Positions 1-8,553 of a stretch of DNA of 25,597 nt are shown one piece after another (position 1 is the first letter of the stretch; the number at the start of each line of letters is the position of its first letter). The position numbers were made by a program, and so were the translations under genes. Where the stretch lies: positions 1 through 25,597 of the IMG/VR virus record IMGVR_UViG_3300044591_001807, one strand, 5' to 3'. This stretch comes from a virus. A model generated the notes under the pieces. It was not told where the DNA came from, searched no databases, and saw only the letters and a list, made by a program, of their open reading frames with translations.

Positions 1-548
1 GCTACAACGTGTCCGCTAGTCTTGGCCTTCTTTACAACGCCATCAAATGACTTGTATAGGTCATCGCTAGACAAAGCTGTATTTCCATTAAGGATTACAT
101 CTTCAATATCGTTACCTGCTTGTGTTGCCATCAAACGGGCAATGTGATCTTCTAGATCTGGACCTTCAATATTGTCTTCTAGAGACTCAGTTGAAAGCTC
201 CCAGTTCAAGCGAAGTTTCTTTGTTTGAAGAGAGATCTTTGAGAAAGTAACTGCTGCGTTTGAGCCAGTTGTATCTCCTTCTGTTGCGAGAGTCATAAGC
301 TTCTCACCAACGGACATACGATCAATCTCTGCTGTATCGCTTCTCATTCTGACTGTACGGGCGACTTTTCCAATTACGGTTGCGTCGAACATATAATCTA
401 GAAAGCGGGCTGATTGTTCTGCATTTAGAAGACCACCGTTGCCAGCTTCGCTAGCTACGTGAACTCCTGCTCCACCTGTGGTAGAAGCAAATGTACCTGT
501 AGCAGTTGTGCCTGCTGCGATTGCCTTTTCTAATGTTTCATTACTCAT
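1..548 (-). CDS. Major capsid protein, HK97-fold type (3' end outside window)
   Basis: This reading frame starts with ATG at 548 and stays open to the window edge, giving about 182 residues of N-terminal and middle sequence. It begins MSNETLEKAIAAG and contains an N-arm rich in Thr, Ala and Gly. It then carries stretches typical of HK97-fold capsid proteins: ARFLDYMFDATVIGKVARTV, RMRSDTAEIDRMSVGEKLM, and later DIEDVILNGNTALSSDDLY, where the 'ILNG' loop is common in this family. It lies directly after the prohead protease, as expected for the head module. Its ribosome binding site (AAGGTAGGTG) overlaps the protease stop codon, which suggests strong coupled translation. The assignment rests on motif recognition plus gene order; the C-terminal half cannot be inspected. 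Confidence 0.85.
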   Translation of the reverse strand, partial: MSNETLEKAIAAGTTATGTFASTTGGAGVHVASEAGNGGLLNAEQSARFLDYMFDATVIGKVARTVRMRSDTAEIDRMSVGEKLMTLATEGDTTGSNAAVTFSKISLQTKKLRLNWELSTESLEDNIEGPDLEDHIARLMATQAGNDIEDVILNGNTALSSDDLYKSFDGVVKKAKTSGHVV

Positions 549-565
549 ATTATATTTCACCTACC

Positions 566-1894
566 TTATTTAATTAATTCTGTTACGGAACCGAGGAAAG
601 AACCGTTCCACTTTGATTTTTTGATTGTTACTTCCTGTGACCCGCCAAGGTCAGAGGACTTCTTAATTGCAGTCTCTGATTCTACTGCATCGACACGCTT
701 TTGTACGCCATCAATCGTGTTCTTGATATCTTCTACAGCCTTTGAAAGTGCTGCATTTTGTTCTGCCAATTCTGAAATACGAACATCAGCGCTCTTGCTA
801 AATGCTTCAACTGTTTCTTTAATAGTTGAAACTTGAGTAGCATTTGCTTCTGAAGCCTTATTTAGTGTTTCTGAGAAAAAGCCTTTAAGATCGCCAAGCA
901 TCTTTGCAAAATCAGGTTCATCAACCACAACTTCTGATACGTCGGCTGCTTTTTCTAGAGATTCGGCAGAAGCGTCTGCTACTGCATCTGCAGGAGCTTC
1001 TTCAACAGCTGGTGCTTCCTCTGCGGGAGCATCTACTGCTGTGTCTTCTACGATTGCTTCTGGTGCTACTGCATCTTCTGCAATTACGTTTTCTGTATTT
1101 TCTGACACTTCTTTACCTCCTTCTATGTCTGCCTGTTTTGCAATTTGTGTTTCAGGCGTCGACAATCTTGACTTTTTGTGTAAATCAAGAATCTTATCTA
1201 TTTCTTTTGCTTTGTTAACATCGTTTGACTCTACCCAACCAATTAATGTTGCAGGCTTACCTGTAACTGGGGAATCATAAGATGACTCTTTTGATACAAA
1301 CACTGAATCAGTATCTGCACAATAAAAAATATTTTCTGCTACAACTTCTGTTGCCATTCCTTTAAATACTAGCTGACCATTCATTTTCTGAACAGACAAG
1401 ATGTTGCATAGTTCATTTGCTGGAGAGTCAACTACTGACAATTCCATCAATGCATATTCTTTAATAAATCTTACTGGCTTACCTGTAGACTTGTTAACTT
1501 CGTTTTCTGAATCTACAATCTTTCCGCCAATTGAAAATCCTGCTAATGTTCCATCTAGAATTTTTTCCCAAGTGTCTTGGGCACCTTTTGAAATGTATGC
1601 ATCAACATAAACTCCATTGTAAAATTCTTTTGTTGTTGGATCATAAAATGTTTCTGGCTTAAATGAAACCATTTTGCCAACTGCATTTGATCCATGCATC
1701 TCACGAATGTTTCCACGAAAACTTTCAAACGCTTTTAGACTTGCTTCAGCAGTAACAACATCGCCAGTCTGGTCGATATTATCTAAAGTTGCAAATCCTG
1801 AGACAGTTCTTTTTTCACGGTTAACTTTAGTAAAAGGAACCGATAATGTAAGGTTGTCGCCATGCGAAGACCATAGTGATTTTTCAATGTTCAT
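566..1894 (-). CDS. Prohead serine protease fused to scaffold-like domain
   Basis: 442 residues. Residues about 15-165 look like a phage prohead (maturation) protease of the HK97/U35 type. The probable catalytic His67 lies in REMHG and Ser121 in GTLAGFSIGG, followed by the conserved MELSVVDSPAN segment (about 150-160), which may supply the acidic residue. Residues about 255-330 are a low-complexity Ala/Glu/Asp/Val linker, and about 330-415 form a predicted coiled coil with heptad-like Leu, Val and Ile. The protein ends in a basic, Ser/Lys-rich tail. This acidic plus coiled-coil part is what a delta/scaffolding domain looks like, so protease and scaffold appear to be one polypeptide. The gene sits between portal and capsid genes. 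No ribosome binding site precedes its ATG; a -10-like TAAAAT lies 7 nt upstream instead. Confidence 0.88.
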   Translation of the reverse strand: MNIEKSLWSSHGDNLTLSVPFTKVNREKRTVSGFATLDNIDQTGDVVTAEASLKAFESFRGNIREMHGSNAVGKMVSFKPETFYDPTTKEFYNGVYVDAYISKGAQDTWEKILDGTLAGFSIGGKIVDSENEVNKSTGKPVRFIKEYALMELSVVDSPANELCNILSVQKMNGQLVFKGMATEVVAENIFYCADTDSVFVSKESSYDSPVTGKPATLIGWVESNDVNKAKEIDKILDLHKKSRLSTPETQIAKQADIEGGKEVSENTENVIAEDAVAPEAIVEDTAVDAPAEEAPAVEEAPADAVADASAESLEKAADVSEVVVDEPDFAKMLGDLKGFFSETLNKASEANATQVSTIKETVEAFSKSADVRISELAEQNAALSKAVEDIKNTIDGVQKRVDAVESETAIKKSSDLGGSQEVTIKKSKWNGSFLGSVTELIK

Positions 1895-1901
1895 ATGCTT
1901 A

Positions 1902-1930
1902 ATTTTATAACGTTATTGTATATAAGGCAA
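1902..1930 (-). promoter_or_regulatory. Candidate leaderless promoter before the protease gene
   Basis: On the minus strand TTGCCT (1925-1930) is followed after 17 nt by TAAAAT (1902-1907), and the ATG of the protease gene begins 7 nt further on at 1894. No Shine-Dalgarno-like sequence lies before this ATG. The -35 box matches consensus at four of six positions. The position relative to the ATG fits a transcript starting at or next to the start codon. The short intergenic stretch is AT-rich, so a chance match is possible. Confidence 0.4.
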
Positions 1931-1948
1931 ATAATCAGTTGAGTAAGG

Positions 1949-3532
1949 TTATTCGACTTGTCGTCCGTCGCCCTGAGTATTTCGGCCTTCTCCAGAAACA
2001 TCTGGGGAATTTGCAGACCTTTCAGAATCTCTAGATCTGGTTTTTCCTGCCTGTGCTCTTGCCTCTGCCTGTTGCTGTGGCTTTAATTCAACAACTTTAT
2101 CTCCGCCGTCAATAGGGACCAGACCCATTCTAATTCTTACCTCATTAGGGGTAATTACCTGCATCCTTAAATATCTCTCATCAATTTTTGACTGAGTATC
2201 TTCGTCGGTTAGAGTAAGCTCATTAAATTTAAGAAGTAAGGCATCTGTCATTTCTTCAATAATTTTATTTAATTTCTTTTCTAAATTCATTTGAGCTGGA
2301 CGACATACCTGCTCTCTGAATGTTTTGTCTGCATCTCTTGCGACTGCAAGGTTGACTCCTTCTGGAGTTCCAATTTTATTAATTGGGACACGATGAGATA
2401 ATAGAATTTCGTCTCTATTAGATTTACGATATACGTTAAATGAAGACTCCTGAGTTCCAGCTTCAATTGGCTCCATCTTAAATTCAACCTTTGAGTCTGG
2501 TGAATCTGGTGGAAGAGGAATGTATAAAGATCTATGATTTTTACCCCTTAGACCTACCTGGAAAAACTCGAGTAATTTACGCTCAGACTCTGTTGATAAC
2601 TTAGCACCCTTTACGGTGATTATATATCTTGGAACCGCCTTGTTCTCAAAGTAGTCAAGGTTGTACTTTCCTGCAAACTCGTTTCCAGCCATAGCATTTG
2701 AAGATGCCACGATATCTGGGATTCCATAGTAGTTATTTGTTGGCGTGTATTTCTTTAGATGAATAATTTCATTTGGTCTATCTAGTCCTCCTGCAATTGG
2801 GTTCTCTGTTTCTTGATCTCCAAAGTTGCGGAAGTATACTGCCTTACCGTATAACAACTGAATAAAGCCGTCACGAAGGCGACGAACACGCATTGTCTTT
2901 GCTGGGATATGTCCTATATATCCAATTCTTCCAGCAGAAGTTCTACCAATTTCTATATAACCATTTCCTGTTGCTTCAACATCAGTGTAGACTTTAATTA
3001 ATGTTTCTGTAAATGTTTCTTCTTCGTTGCACTGCTCTAGCCAATCATATAAGTCTTGACGAAGTCTATTTAGCTTTCTACGTGCACGATCTAATGCTTT
3101 ATCATCTGTAATATTATCAAATGCTTCTTGAGTCTTACGTGTTTCAATAAAGTCGTGTCCAAGACCAACAATATTTGAAACCTTAGCGTTAATTGCTGAA
3201 TAGTTGTATGGAGAAATTTCATAAATAGTTGAAAGGTAATCTAAGTTGTATGGTGGCTCTATAAGATCGAACATGGCGTAGCCAGTAATTGCTTGTGCCA
3301 ATAAATTTTGTTGTGTTTCAGTTCCTTCAATACCTTGAAATCTTTTTTGTAATTCCCTACTCATCTTTCGACGGAATGCAGGACTTAAACCCGATATCTT
3401 TGTGAGGTCTTCTCCGCTTACCTTAAATAGGTCTGTGCTTGTTTGCTCTCTTGGAGTATTAAACTTCATCCAGTCGGCAACATTAGATATAGCGATCTCT
3501 TGTGAATCATTGTCTTCTTCGTATTGAATCAT
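1949..3532 (-). CDS. Phage portal protein
   Basis: 527 residues, the usual size for a portal of the PBSX/HK97-like group. The portal forms the dodecameric ring at the capsid vertex through which DNA enters and leaves. Recognisable stretches are the N-terminal LDYLSTIYEISPYNYSAINA, NGYIEIGRTSAGRIGYIGHI, and NEIIHLKKYTPTNNYYGIPD (about residue 254). These are followed by a long helical region and LLSHRVPINKIGTPEG, with GVPPxxxG-like character. The last 35 residues (RSRDSERSANSPDVSG and on) are polar and probably disordered. The ATG at 3532 overlaps the stop codon of the preceding small gene by one base (TAATG), so translation is coupled. The next genes are the protease and capsid genes, as in a standard head module. 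No terminase gene is next to it within this window. Confidence 0.93.
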   Translation of the reverse strand: MIQYEEDNDSQEIAISNVADWMKFNTPREQTSTDLFKVSGEDLTKISGLSPAFRRKMSRELQKRFQGIEGTETQQNLLAQAITGYAMFDLIEPPYNLDYLSTIYEISPYNYSAINAKVSNIVGLGHDFIETRKTQEAFDNITDDKALDRARRKLNRLRQDLYDWLEQCNEEETFTETLIKVYTDVEATGNGYIEIGRTSAGRIGYIGHIPAKTMRVRRLRDGFIQLLYGKAVYFRNFGDQETENPIAGGLDRPNEIIHLKKYTPTNNYYGIPDIVASSNAMAGNEFAGKYNLDYFENKAVPRYIITVKGAKLSTESERKLLEFFQVGLRGKNHRSLYIPLPPDSPDSKVEFKMEPIEAGTQESSFNVYRKSNRDEILLSHRVPINKIGTPEGVNLAVARDADKTFREQVCRPAQMNLEKKLNKIIEEMTDALLLKFNELTLTDEDTQSKIDERYLRMQVITPNEVRIRMGLVPIDGGDKVVELKPQQQAEARAQAGKTRSRDSERSANSPDVSGEGRNTQGDGRQVE

Positions 3533-3876
3533 TACTGTCCCTCTGCCCTTAAATTTTTAATTTCGTCTTTATAGTTTCCAATATCCAAAGGATCAGGAAC
3601 TAGTCCCCACTTAAGTCTTTGCTCTTGTTCTGCGTATTCTTCATCTGTAATTTTGCGTCTTGCTGAAAGAAATTTAGGCCCGCCTTCATATATACCGAAT
3701 GTGCGAACTTCTCTAGCCAAAGCATCGATTCTGGATCTATTGCCTTTTTTCGACGTGATCGAAAGATAATTCCCATCTTCGTCTCCAATCCATCTGCCGT
3801 CTGGCATTTCCCAAACATATATGCCTAGCGTTGACTCTTCCTGCAGAATCTTTGTATTTGCTTTACTAATATCCAT
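3532..3876 (-). CDS. Small conserved protein preceding the portal
   Basis: 114 residues; I do not recognise a named family. The N-terminal part has a beta-rich motif with YVWEMPDGRWIGDEDGNYLS (residues 20-39). A basic helix with SRIDALAREVR (48-58) follows, and the C-terminal half is charged and helical with DEEYAEQEQRLKWGLVPDP (78-96). No signal peptide or membrane segment is visible. The gene heads the head operon and is translationally coupled to the portal (TAATG overlap), so a role in head or connector assembly is plausible but only inferred. Its ATG has no Shine-Dalgarno sequence. An extended -10 box, TGGTAAAAT, ends 8 nt upstream, suggesting a leaderless or nearly leaderless message. 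Confidence 0.8.
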   Translation of the reverse strand: MDISKANTKILQEESTLGIYVWEMPDGRWIGDEDGNYLSITSKKGNRSRIDALAREVRTFGIYEGGPKFLSARRKITDEEYAEQEQRLKWGLVPDPLDIGNYKDEIKNLRAEGQ

Positions 3877-3884
3877 AGAAGTTT

Positions 3885-3925
3885 ATTTTACCATTCTTTA
3901 TGGCCTAAGTCCAGCTTTTTGTCAA
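3885..3925 (-). promoter_or_regulatory. Candidate promoter for the head operon
   Basis: The minus strand carries TGGACT (3908-3913), a 17-nt spacer and TAAAAT (3885-3890) with an extended TGG just before it; the ATG of the next gene lies 8 nt downstream. A perfect TTGACA also occurs at 3920-3925, spaced 17 nt from a weaker CATAAA (3897-3902). The two possible core promoters overlap. Either would place the start of transcription within about 15 nt of the start codon at 3876. Confidence 0.5.
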
Positions 3926-3939
3926 GGCAGATGACAAAA
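3917..3939 (-). other. Inverted repeat after the LamG gene
   Basis: TTTTGTCA and TGACAAAA form a perfect 8-bp stem around a 7-nt loop, starting one base after the stop codon of the LamG gene. On the minus strand no U-tract follows the stem, so it is a poor intrinsic terminator. It overlaps the TTGACA of the downstream promoter, so it could instead be an operator site or a weak transcription block. Confidence 0.5.
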
Positions 3940-5694
3940 TTATATGCTTTGTAGAACGACCCAGTCATTATTATAATACTTTGTGGCTAATTCTGTCATG
4001 GTTATGGCATTTTCTGTAATTGATTCCACAGGCTTTCCGCAATAAAGCTCGAAGTGGGTTTCAATTTTTGATGCTGTTAACTCAGAGTTGTAGGTAGCAA
4101 TATTCTTATAAAGGTTGCTTGGCCCTCCCGACCCCGACATAAGCTCATAATTAAATCTTAATTCTGCAGTTACTGGATCAGTAAATACGATTACAATGTG
4201 ATGTGGCTCTTCTTCAACTAAATAGGAACTAATGTTTGTTTGATTAGTTACATCTACATTGTTTACATATATCTTGGCTATATTGGCCTTAGAAACCACT
4301 CCAGAGCCGTTCCAGGCTAGTCTGGTAGTAGAAGGGTTGTAGGCATACAAAAGGGTGTTAGCGGCCAACGTAAGGGGCGTAAAGAACATCTCTATAGACT
4401 TCACAGAAGTAGATGAATTTAAACTAAATCCTGATCCACTTTTAGCCCTAATTCCATTCATATAATGTCTTGATAAAATTGGGTAATTCAAGGAGCCTAA
4501 GTAATAATCAGTTGAAGAGGTTATTTTATCCCCAAAATTATCTGCATATATTGTTCTATCAGCATAAAATGTTATACAAAAGAATGATAGTTTTGGTAGA
4601 TATTTGCTTGCATCTGTAGTAGACATTGTAATTCTAATGTATACGTTACCGCTAGAGTTAAATGAATCTTTAGTATATTGTGGCAATGGCTGTCCATTTA
4701 CACACTGAGAATATGCAATTCCATCTACACTAGACTCTACTGTAATTCCTAGATCATTCCGCCATTCAATTTTTGAAGTAGTTAAGCCTATTTGTGAAGG
4801 AACGAAAAAGTAATCATTTATGATAAAGGTTTTGGCTTCGACTGTATCTGTTTTATAAAAAGAAATGTATCTGTTATTTGAATCGTAGTATGTGTTTTCA
4901 TCTACAAAATCTGACCACGCCTTGCTTGCTGGATATGAGTAGTCCATTACAGCTTTAATGTTTGCATCTGTTCCAGTGAATAATATTCCTTTATCTGGAT
5001 AAACAACATTAATTGCGGAAGTAGAAATATTTCCATCTACATAATGCTTTCTTATAGAATCAGGCTGTAGTCCATATCTGTATACAGCTGGAGCATCTAT
5101 AATAAATGTATCTCCGACAACTGATGTTGGGCCTACCTGTAATCCTAGTGTTGTGTTTGTAAATTTAAAATTAGATAAAGCTTTGGAGTCAACGGCAAAT
5201 GAATCTATATATAGGGTAATAGCTCCTACTGAGTAAACTCCGACAAGGTGTATGGACTTCTTACTGTATGTAACGCAGTATCTAATTGATTCTGTGTCTG
5301 ATACCTTAAATAATATATCTCCATTTTCCCAGAATAAACCTATGTCATTTGTTGGGTCTGCAAATATTGGTGTCTCTGAAGAAGATTCAATTGATGGGTG
5401 TATCCATGCCTCTATTGTAAAATCATTATCTGAAGTATATTTTGTTCCAAAGCCCGCTCCGACAGTTGCTCCATAATAATCTTTTGTAACAGGTAAAGTT
5501 ATATATGCTGTATTTGTAATGCGGGTTCCAGAAACTCCACCAGAAACTAAGGGAAGTATATTTGATACAGGAGATCCTACATAGGTAGCATTATTTCCAC
5601 ATCCAGAAATATCTGTAGCGGTTGTACCAGAAGACTCATCCAGGGGCCAGAAGCCTATTGGGTAGTCCTTGATAACCTTCATCTGATATGTCAT
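3940..5694 (-). CDS. LamG/concanavalin-like tail adhesin
   Basis: 584 residues. The N-terminus (about 8-215) has the signature of a LamG-type jelly-roll domain: DYPIGFWPLDESSGTTATDI near residue 10, then NNATYVG, FTIEAWIHPS and HLVGVYSVGAITLYIDS. These domains bind sugars or proteins and are common on phage receptor-binding proteins. The middle (about 250-400) is a further beta-rich region. A second LamG-like stretch is likely at about 410-550 (KSIEMFFTPLTLAANTLLYA, EPHHIVIVFT). No signal peptide is seen. The ATG has no ribosome binding site; TATAAT ends 6 nt upstream, which suggests leaderless expression separate from the oxygenase cassette. It is probably virion surface-exposed and host-binding; the exact tail position is unknown. 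Confidence 0.75.
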   Translation of the reverse strand: MTYQMKVIKDYPIGFWPLDESSGTTATDISGCGNNATYVGSPVSNILPLVSGGVSGTRITNTAYITLPVTKDYYGATVGAGFGTKYTSDNDFTIEAWIHPSIESSSETPIFADPTNDIGLFWENGDILFKVSDTESIRYCVTYSKKSIHLVGVYSVGAITLYIDSFAVDSKALSNFKFTNTTLGLQVGPTSVVGDTFIIDAPAVYRYGLQPDSIRKHYVDGNISTSAINVVYPDKGILFTGTDANIKAVMDYSYPASKAWSDFVDENTYYDSNNRYISFYKTDTVEAKTFIINDYFFVPSQIGLTTSKIEWRNDLGITVESSVDGIAYSQCVNGQPLPQYTKDSFNSSGNVYIRITMSTTDASKYLPKLSFFCITFYADRTIYADNFGDKITSSTDYYLGSLNYPILSRHYMNGIRAKSGSGFSLNSSTSVKSIEMFFTPLTLAANTLLYAYNPSTTRLAWNGSGVVSKANIAKIYVNNVDVTNQTNISSYLVEEEPHHIVIVFTDPVTAELRFNYELMSGSGGPSNLYKNIATYNSELTASKIETHFELYCGKPVESITENAITMTELATKYYNNDWVVLQSI

Positions 5695-5700
5695 AATTAT

Positions 5701-5729
5701 ATTATATACTAGATATTACCTTTTATAAA
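5701..5729 (-). promoter_or_regulatory. Candidate leaderless promoter of the LamG gene
   Basis: TATAAT (5701-5706) ends exactly 6 nt before the ATG at 5694, and a second overlapping TATAAT lies at 5696-5701. The -35 candidate TTTATA (5724-5729) is weak. No Shine-Dalgarno sequence occurs in the 20 nt before the ATG. Transcription from the first -10 box would begin at the A of the start codon. Confidence 0.45.
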
Positions 5730-6312
5730 AGAATATGGGAATTAGATATTTGTTCCCAGAGGTTGTTTCTGCAGGTTCATGAAATGTGTCCTTTGACTCA
5801 AAAACAACAACGCTTCCAGCTTCTGGCTTAATGGATATATTGAAATCTGGAAAGTTTATCTCTCCGCCTTCATAGTCGTCATTTAAATAGACAACCATTG
5901 AAACCGTTAGTGGATCTTGGTCATCATCATATGAGTCTATGTGGGATCCCATATATGCGCCAACATCATACTTCTTAATAAAAAAGGTTGTGGGCAAATA
6001 TCCTGGCTCAATACCTGTATCTTTGCAAAAAGACTCTTCGATATTTATAACTTTGTAAGCTAACATAGAGCAAAGCTTTGAGTTTATTTTATCTCCGACT
6101 GTTTGATTTTTAAAATTGTTAAGTCGACATTCCTTTTGTTTACCAAAAACATCATTGGTTCCAGAAGAAGATCTCCACTCTTGCCATGGACCTATTTGTG
6201 GAACATAAGATGGATCTAGATCAGACTCCTCTAGTTCTTTTAAAAATAGACCTGGATCCTCAATAACATTTCTGTAGTAATGCACCTTAGGATGAAGAAC
6301 TTCTTTAATCAT
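5716..6312 (-). CDS. 2OG-Fe(II) oxygenase, prolyl 4-hydroxylase-like (1 of 6)
   Basis: 198 residues, a minimal double-stranded beta-helix dioxygenase. The iron triad is visible: His124 and Asp126 in MGSHIDSYDD, and His178 in DTFHEP. Lys188, ten residues after the last His, is the usual 2-oxoglutarate ligand. The family motif VVYLNDDYEGGEINF (140-154) and IKPEAGSVVVF (161-171) are intact, so the enzyme should be active. The fold oxidises a substrate while converting 2-oxoglutarate to succinate and CO2; prolyl hydroxylation is typical of this subfamily, but the substrate here is unknown. It is the last oxygenase of the cassette and overlaps the preceding gene by 8 nt. Confidence 0.9.
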   Translation of the reverse strand: MIKEVLHPKVHYYRNVIEDPGLFLKELEESDLDPSYVPQIGPWQEWRSSSGTNDVFGKQKECRLNNFKNQTVGDKINSKLCSMLAYKVINIEESFCKDTGIEPGYLPTTFFIKKYDVGAYMGSHIDSYDDDQDPLTVSMVVYLNDDYEGGEINFPDFNISIKPEAGSVVVFESKDTFHEPAETTSGNKYLIPIFFYKR

Positions 6313-7012
6313 ATTTTGCCTTATATTGTAAAGGAGTTCCTTCTTCTTTAGCCTTAGCCCATTCCTTGTAAGTTTCTTCTTGCTCGGCTCTTGTTTGCTT
6401 CAATTCAGCTTCCCACTCCGCTATTTGTTCTGGAGTGTATACAGCATCAGCATTATCCCAAAAAGATCCTACTGTATATCTTTCTGCATTCTTAACAGTT
6501 GACACTTCGTGCTCGTTGCCATAACCACCTTTAAAGAATGCTAGTCTTCCTGGCTTTGGTTTAATGACTATGTCATGATGCTTAAAGTTTAAATCTCCAC
6601 CTTCAAAATTATCATTTAAATATAGGAATCCAGCATATTTACTTTTATAAAATGCAGAGGGAGTTCCATCTTCATGAGTATTGTCTGAATGAAAACTTGC
6701 AAACGCACCGACTACCCACTTTTGTGCATGATAACTAACTTCAGATAGCTCTCTACCAAAACATTCTTCTCCAGCCTTTTTAATTTTTTCTTTCAGTTGT
6801 GAAAAATAATCTCTTGGTAAGCCAAATAACAATAGGTTGTCATCGTGTGGCCAATATCCCATTGCAAAAGATCCGTAGAATGAGATTTGATTCCATTCTA
6901 AAAATCCTGCATTTACAATTCCATCCAGATATCCAATAATTGCACTACATTCTTCTGGTGTTATTAGATTATCTACAACAAAAACGTCATCCTTTAGCGT
7001 TACAATTTCCAT
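6305..7012 (-). CDS. 2OG-Fe(II) oxygenase, prolyl 4-hydroxylase-like (2 of 6)
   Basis: 235 residues. Residues 11-30 (FVVDNLITPEECSAIIGYLD) are the typical N-terminal helix region of these enzymes. The iron ligands are His108 and Asp110 in FHSDNTHEDG and His168 in GNEHEV, with Arg178 as the 2-oxoglutarate ligand. The YLNDNFEGGDLNF motif (131-143) and IKPKPGRLAFF (150-160) are conserved. The C-terminal 45 residues form a charged helix (PEQIAEWEAELKQTRAEQEE) not needed for catalysis, possibly for substrate or protein contact. The gene overlaps the preceding oxygenase gene by 26 nt and has an AGGA ribosome binding site inside it. The substrate is not deducible from the sequence. Confidence 0.9.
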   Translation of the reverse strand: MEIVTLKDDVFVVDNLITPEECSAIIGYLDGIVNAGFLEWNQISFYGSFAMGYWPHDDNLLLFGLPRDYFSQLKEKIKKAGEECFGRELSEVSYHAQKWVVGAFASFHSDNTHEDGTPSAFYKSKYAGFLYLNDNFEGGDLNFKHHDIVIKPKPGRLAFFKGGYGNEHEVSTVKNAERYTVGSFWDNADAVYTPEQIAEWEAELKQTRAEQEETYKEWAKAKEEGTPLQYKAKYD

Positions 7013-7868
7013 AGCCAGCTTCCTCTTCTCTTTCTAATGCCTCTAATGCATATTGTATATCTTGTTCAGACGGCATAACTCTTACGCCATCTTTAAAAAC
7101 TATATTGCCTCCGTAAACATCTTCGGCCATTCTTCTTCTCTCCATTTGAGCCCACTTAACTGCTCCATACTTTGATTGATTAGCTAGCCACTCTTCAGAC
7201 CCTTCGTATGGGTAAAACATAAAGTTTCTAATTAAATATTTATTTCCCTGGGTTGCTGTTCTCACTCCATGATAGTAAGGCTCTCCTGATGGGAATACCA
7301 TAATGTCCCCTGCTTCTGGTTTGTAGGCTGGAACAAACTCTCCGTCTACATAAAACTCAATTTCTCCACCTTCATAATCATCATTTATATAAACAGTACA
7401 AGTTATAAAAAATTGATTACCAGGCATATCTTTTTCTGTTTGCTTAAAATCAGTATGAAATTGCATAGTTAGATTATTTTTTAAAGTGTCTACATTTGTA
7501 TGATATTTACAAAATGATGAGGATCCTAACTCAGAATCTTTTGGAAGCTCTACATTATACTTTTCAATATAATGATCTAGTGCTACATTGTATGCGTCAA
7601 AAACTGTTTCGGCAGCCCAGTATTCGTTATCAAATGTTTCATTTTTTCCAAGCTGGTCTTGGACAGCATCTTTATGCTTTGTACTTGAGTATAAGCCAAA
7701 TGCACTCCATTGATACCACGGATTAAAATAATGTTCTCCAGAGTCTTTATCTTCCTCCGTTAAACCTTCTGTTGATTTTATAATTTCAAAGATCTTTTTA
7801 TGATCTGGTAGCAACCCTTTGTATACTTCAATTTTAGGGTATAACGTTTTTGATACTATATCACTCAT
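6987..7868 (-). CDS. 2OG-Fe(II) oxygenase, prolyl 4-hydroxylase-like (3 of 6)
   Basis: 293 residues, the longest oxygenase in the cassette. The catalytic set is complete: His138 and Asp140 (QFHTDFKQ), His200 (YYHGVR) and Lys210 for 2-oxoglutarate. The YINDDYEGGEIEF motif lies at 160-172 and AYKPEAGDIMVFPSG at 181-195. The N-terminal 130 residues hold a longer helical lid than in its neighbours, and about 70 extra C-terminal residues follow the core. It overlaps the preceding gene by 4 nt (ATGA), so it is translationally coupled. The core resembles cyanophage-type P4H-like enzymes; the target is unknown. Confidence 0.9.
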   Translation of the reverse strand: MSDIVSKTLYPKIEVYKGLLPDHKKIFEIIKSTEGLTEEDKDSGEHYFNPWYQWSAFGLYSSTKHKDAVQDQLGKNETFDNEYWAAETVFDAYNVALDHYIEKYNVELPKDSELGSSSFCKYHTNVDTLKNNLTMQFHTDFKQTEKDMPGNQFFITCTVYINDDYEGGEIEFYVDGEFVPAYKPEAGDIMVFPSGEPYYHGVRTATQGNKYLIRNFMFYPYEGSEEWLANQSKYGAVKWAQMERRRMAEDVYGGNIVFKDGVRVMPSEQDIQYALEALEREEEAGYGNCNAKG

Positions 7869-8536
7869 TCTGAATCCTTATCTAACTTAGAGATTGTCCA
7901 AAACCAAGGCGATGTGTATCTGGTACCTGCTGTAATTACATCGACACCATGAATATAATTCAAGTCTCCAGGGAAAAAATATGCTGCTTTTCTTTTAGGT
8001 CTTATTGCTACATCCTGTTTTGGAAAATGCAGTCTTCCGCCTTCATAATCTTCGTTTAAATAAAATATTGTTCCAATGTCATACCACGGGAAGTTTCCAG
8101 GCTTTCCAGCATCTGGACCTTCATGTAACTCTTTATCTGCATGTGGCCACTGCATAGACCCTACTGGCCATCTGACCAAGCATGGTCCTGTTGGATAAAC
8201 CTCTACATTAAAATGCTTTTCGATAACTGGCTTTAGCCTTTGGATAATCTGCTCTAGCATTACTGACACTTCGGGATTTCCTTTATCTAAAGAAGCTCTT
8301 GTGGCGACACGATCTCTCCATACGTCGTGCTGATAAATTACTGTTCCGTTTTCATTAACCACATCTTGTCCACCGTCCCAAATAGTGTTACCCTTTACAT
8401 AACTTAACAGAAATTCACACTCTTCTTCTGTAAGAAAGTTTTCCACCTCAACAATATTTTCTTTTCCTGCTCCAAAGTATCCTGAGGGTGTAATTGAGGT
8501 TCTATGTGTTCTTAAATCAGATTCATTAACGTGCAT
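7865..8536 (-). CDS. 2OG-Fe(II) oxygenase, prolyl 4-hydroxylase-like (4 of 6)
   Basis: 223 residues. The N-terminal VENFLTEEECEFLLSYV (31-47) is the classical start of the prolyl hydroxylase fold. The iron ligands are His132 and Asp134 in QWPHADKE and His196 in YIHGVD; Arg206 is the expected 2-oxoglutarate ligand. The YLNEDYEGGRLHF motif (159-171) is slightly divergent from its neighbours. Residues 118-131 (PCLVRWPVGSMQWP) and the final WFWTISK are richer in Trp than in the other copies, which hints at a different substrate pocket. A moderate AGGTAG ribosome binding site precedes the ATG, 17 nt after the stop of the upstream gene. Confidence 0.9.
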   Translation of the reverse strand: MHVNESDLRTHRTSITPSGYFGAGKENIVEVENFLTEEECEFLLSYVKGNTIWDGGQDVVNENGTVIYQHDVWRDRVATRASLDKGNPEVSVMLEQIIQRLKPVIEKHFNVEVYPTGPCLVRWPVGSMQWPHADKELHEGPDAGKPGNFPWYDIGTIFYLNEDYEGGRLHFPKQDVAIRPKRKAAYFFPGDLNYIHGVDVITAGTRYTSPWFWTISKLDKDSE

Positions 8537-8553
8537 TTTTTCTACCTATCATC

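Noticed and set aside
904-1218. Plus-strand leucine-rich frame suggesting a membrane protein
   Set aside because: It is antisense to the Ala/Glu-rich linker of the protease-scaffold gene; GCT/GAA-type codons read as Leu/Ser on the other strand.
3917-3939. 8-bp hairpin as intrinsic terminator of the LamG gene
   Set aside because: No U-tract follows on the minus strand, the stem is AT-rich, and it overlaps a TTGACA box. Kept only as an inverted repeat.
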